Source of the DNA: Candidatus Altarchaeales archaeon WOR_SM1_86-2
Lineage (GTDB): Archaea; Altiarchaeota; Altiarchaeia; IMC4; MCBC01
Length of the DNA: 5,654 nt
Direction of reading: 5' to 3'
Assembly (NCBI GenBank): GCA_001723855.1
Contig: MCBC01000098.1
Location: 1 to 5,654, forward strand
Position numbers and translations under genes: made by a program. Under the pieces are notes generated by a model, which ran no database searches, was not told the origin of the DNA, and saw only the letters and a list, made by a program, of their open reading frames with translations. Each line of letters begins with the position of its first letter. Positions within the stretch are counted from its first letter, which is position 1. Positions 5,647 through 5,654 of the stretch are shown in pieces.

Positions 5647-5654
5647 TGAGAAGT

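Noticed and set aside
5321..5654. CRISPR array or direct-repeat array
   Set aside because: Only short inverted repeats and one loose direct similarity (CAATCAAAAA twice) are present; there are no regularly spaced repeats.

Overview
The window looks archaeal. It holds the 3' part of a very long reading frame for an anaerobic (class III) ribonucleoside-triphosphate reductase, NrdD, carrying two in-frame inteins. Next comes a complete moaC gene of the molybdopterin pathway, then about 330 bases of AT-rich sequence with no confident gene. The archaeal assignment rests on four things: the style of the NrdD extein, the short MoaC with a C-terminal GQYPDTRIE-type tail, T-rich gaps between genes that resemble archaeal terminators, and the lack of a Shine-Dalgarno sequence before moaC. 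From memory, Methanocaldococcus jannaschii NrdD (MJ0832) also carries two inteins, so a euryarchaeal or related uncultivated lineage is likely. The species cannot be named from the sequence.

Layout: nrdD is open from the left edge to the stop at 4865-4867, so its true start and most of an ATP-cone lie outside. Intein 1 (359-1822, 488 aa) and intein 2 (2081-3562, 494 aa) each have Hint splicing blocks and a two-motif LAGLIDADG homing endonuclease. They resemble each other over most of their length. Splicing both out leaves 639 reductase residues in this window. A 31-base T-rich gap separates nrdD from moaC (4899-5324). After moaC, 5325-5654 contains T-runs, three inverted repeats and a few short open frames of uncertain status.

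Functionally, NrdD would make deoxynucleotides without oxygen once both inteins have spliced, and MoaC would make the pterin precursor of molybdenum or tungsten cofactor. Nothing in the sequence links the two pathways. They look like ordinary neighbours, possibly separate transcripts.

The most unusual observation is at the NrdD C-terminus. The four-cysteine zinc site is present, but the glycyl-radical motif (R-V-x-G-Y) expected just after it is absent in all three forward frames. Other points of interest are the paired related inteins, insertion of intein 1 immediately before a likely active-site cysteine, a His-to-Gln change in the C-terminal splicing block of intein 2, and a structured, possibly decayed coding region after moaC.
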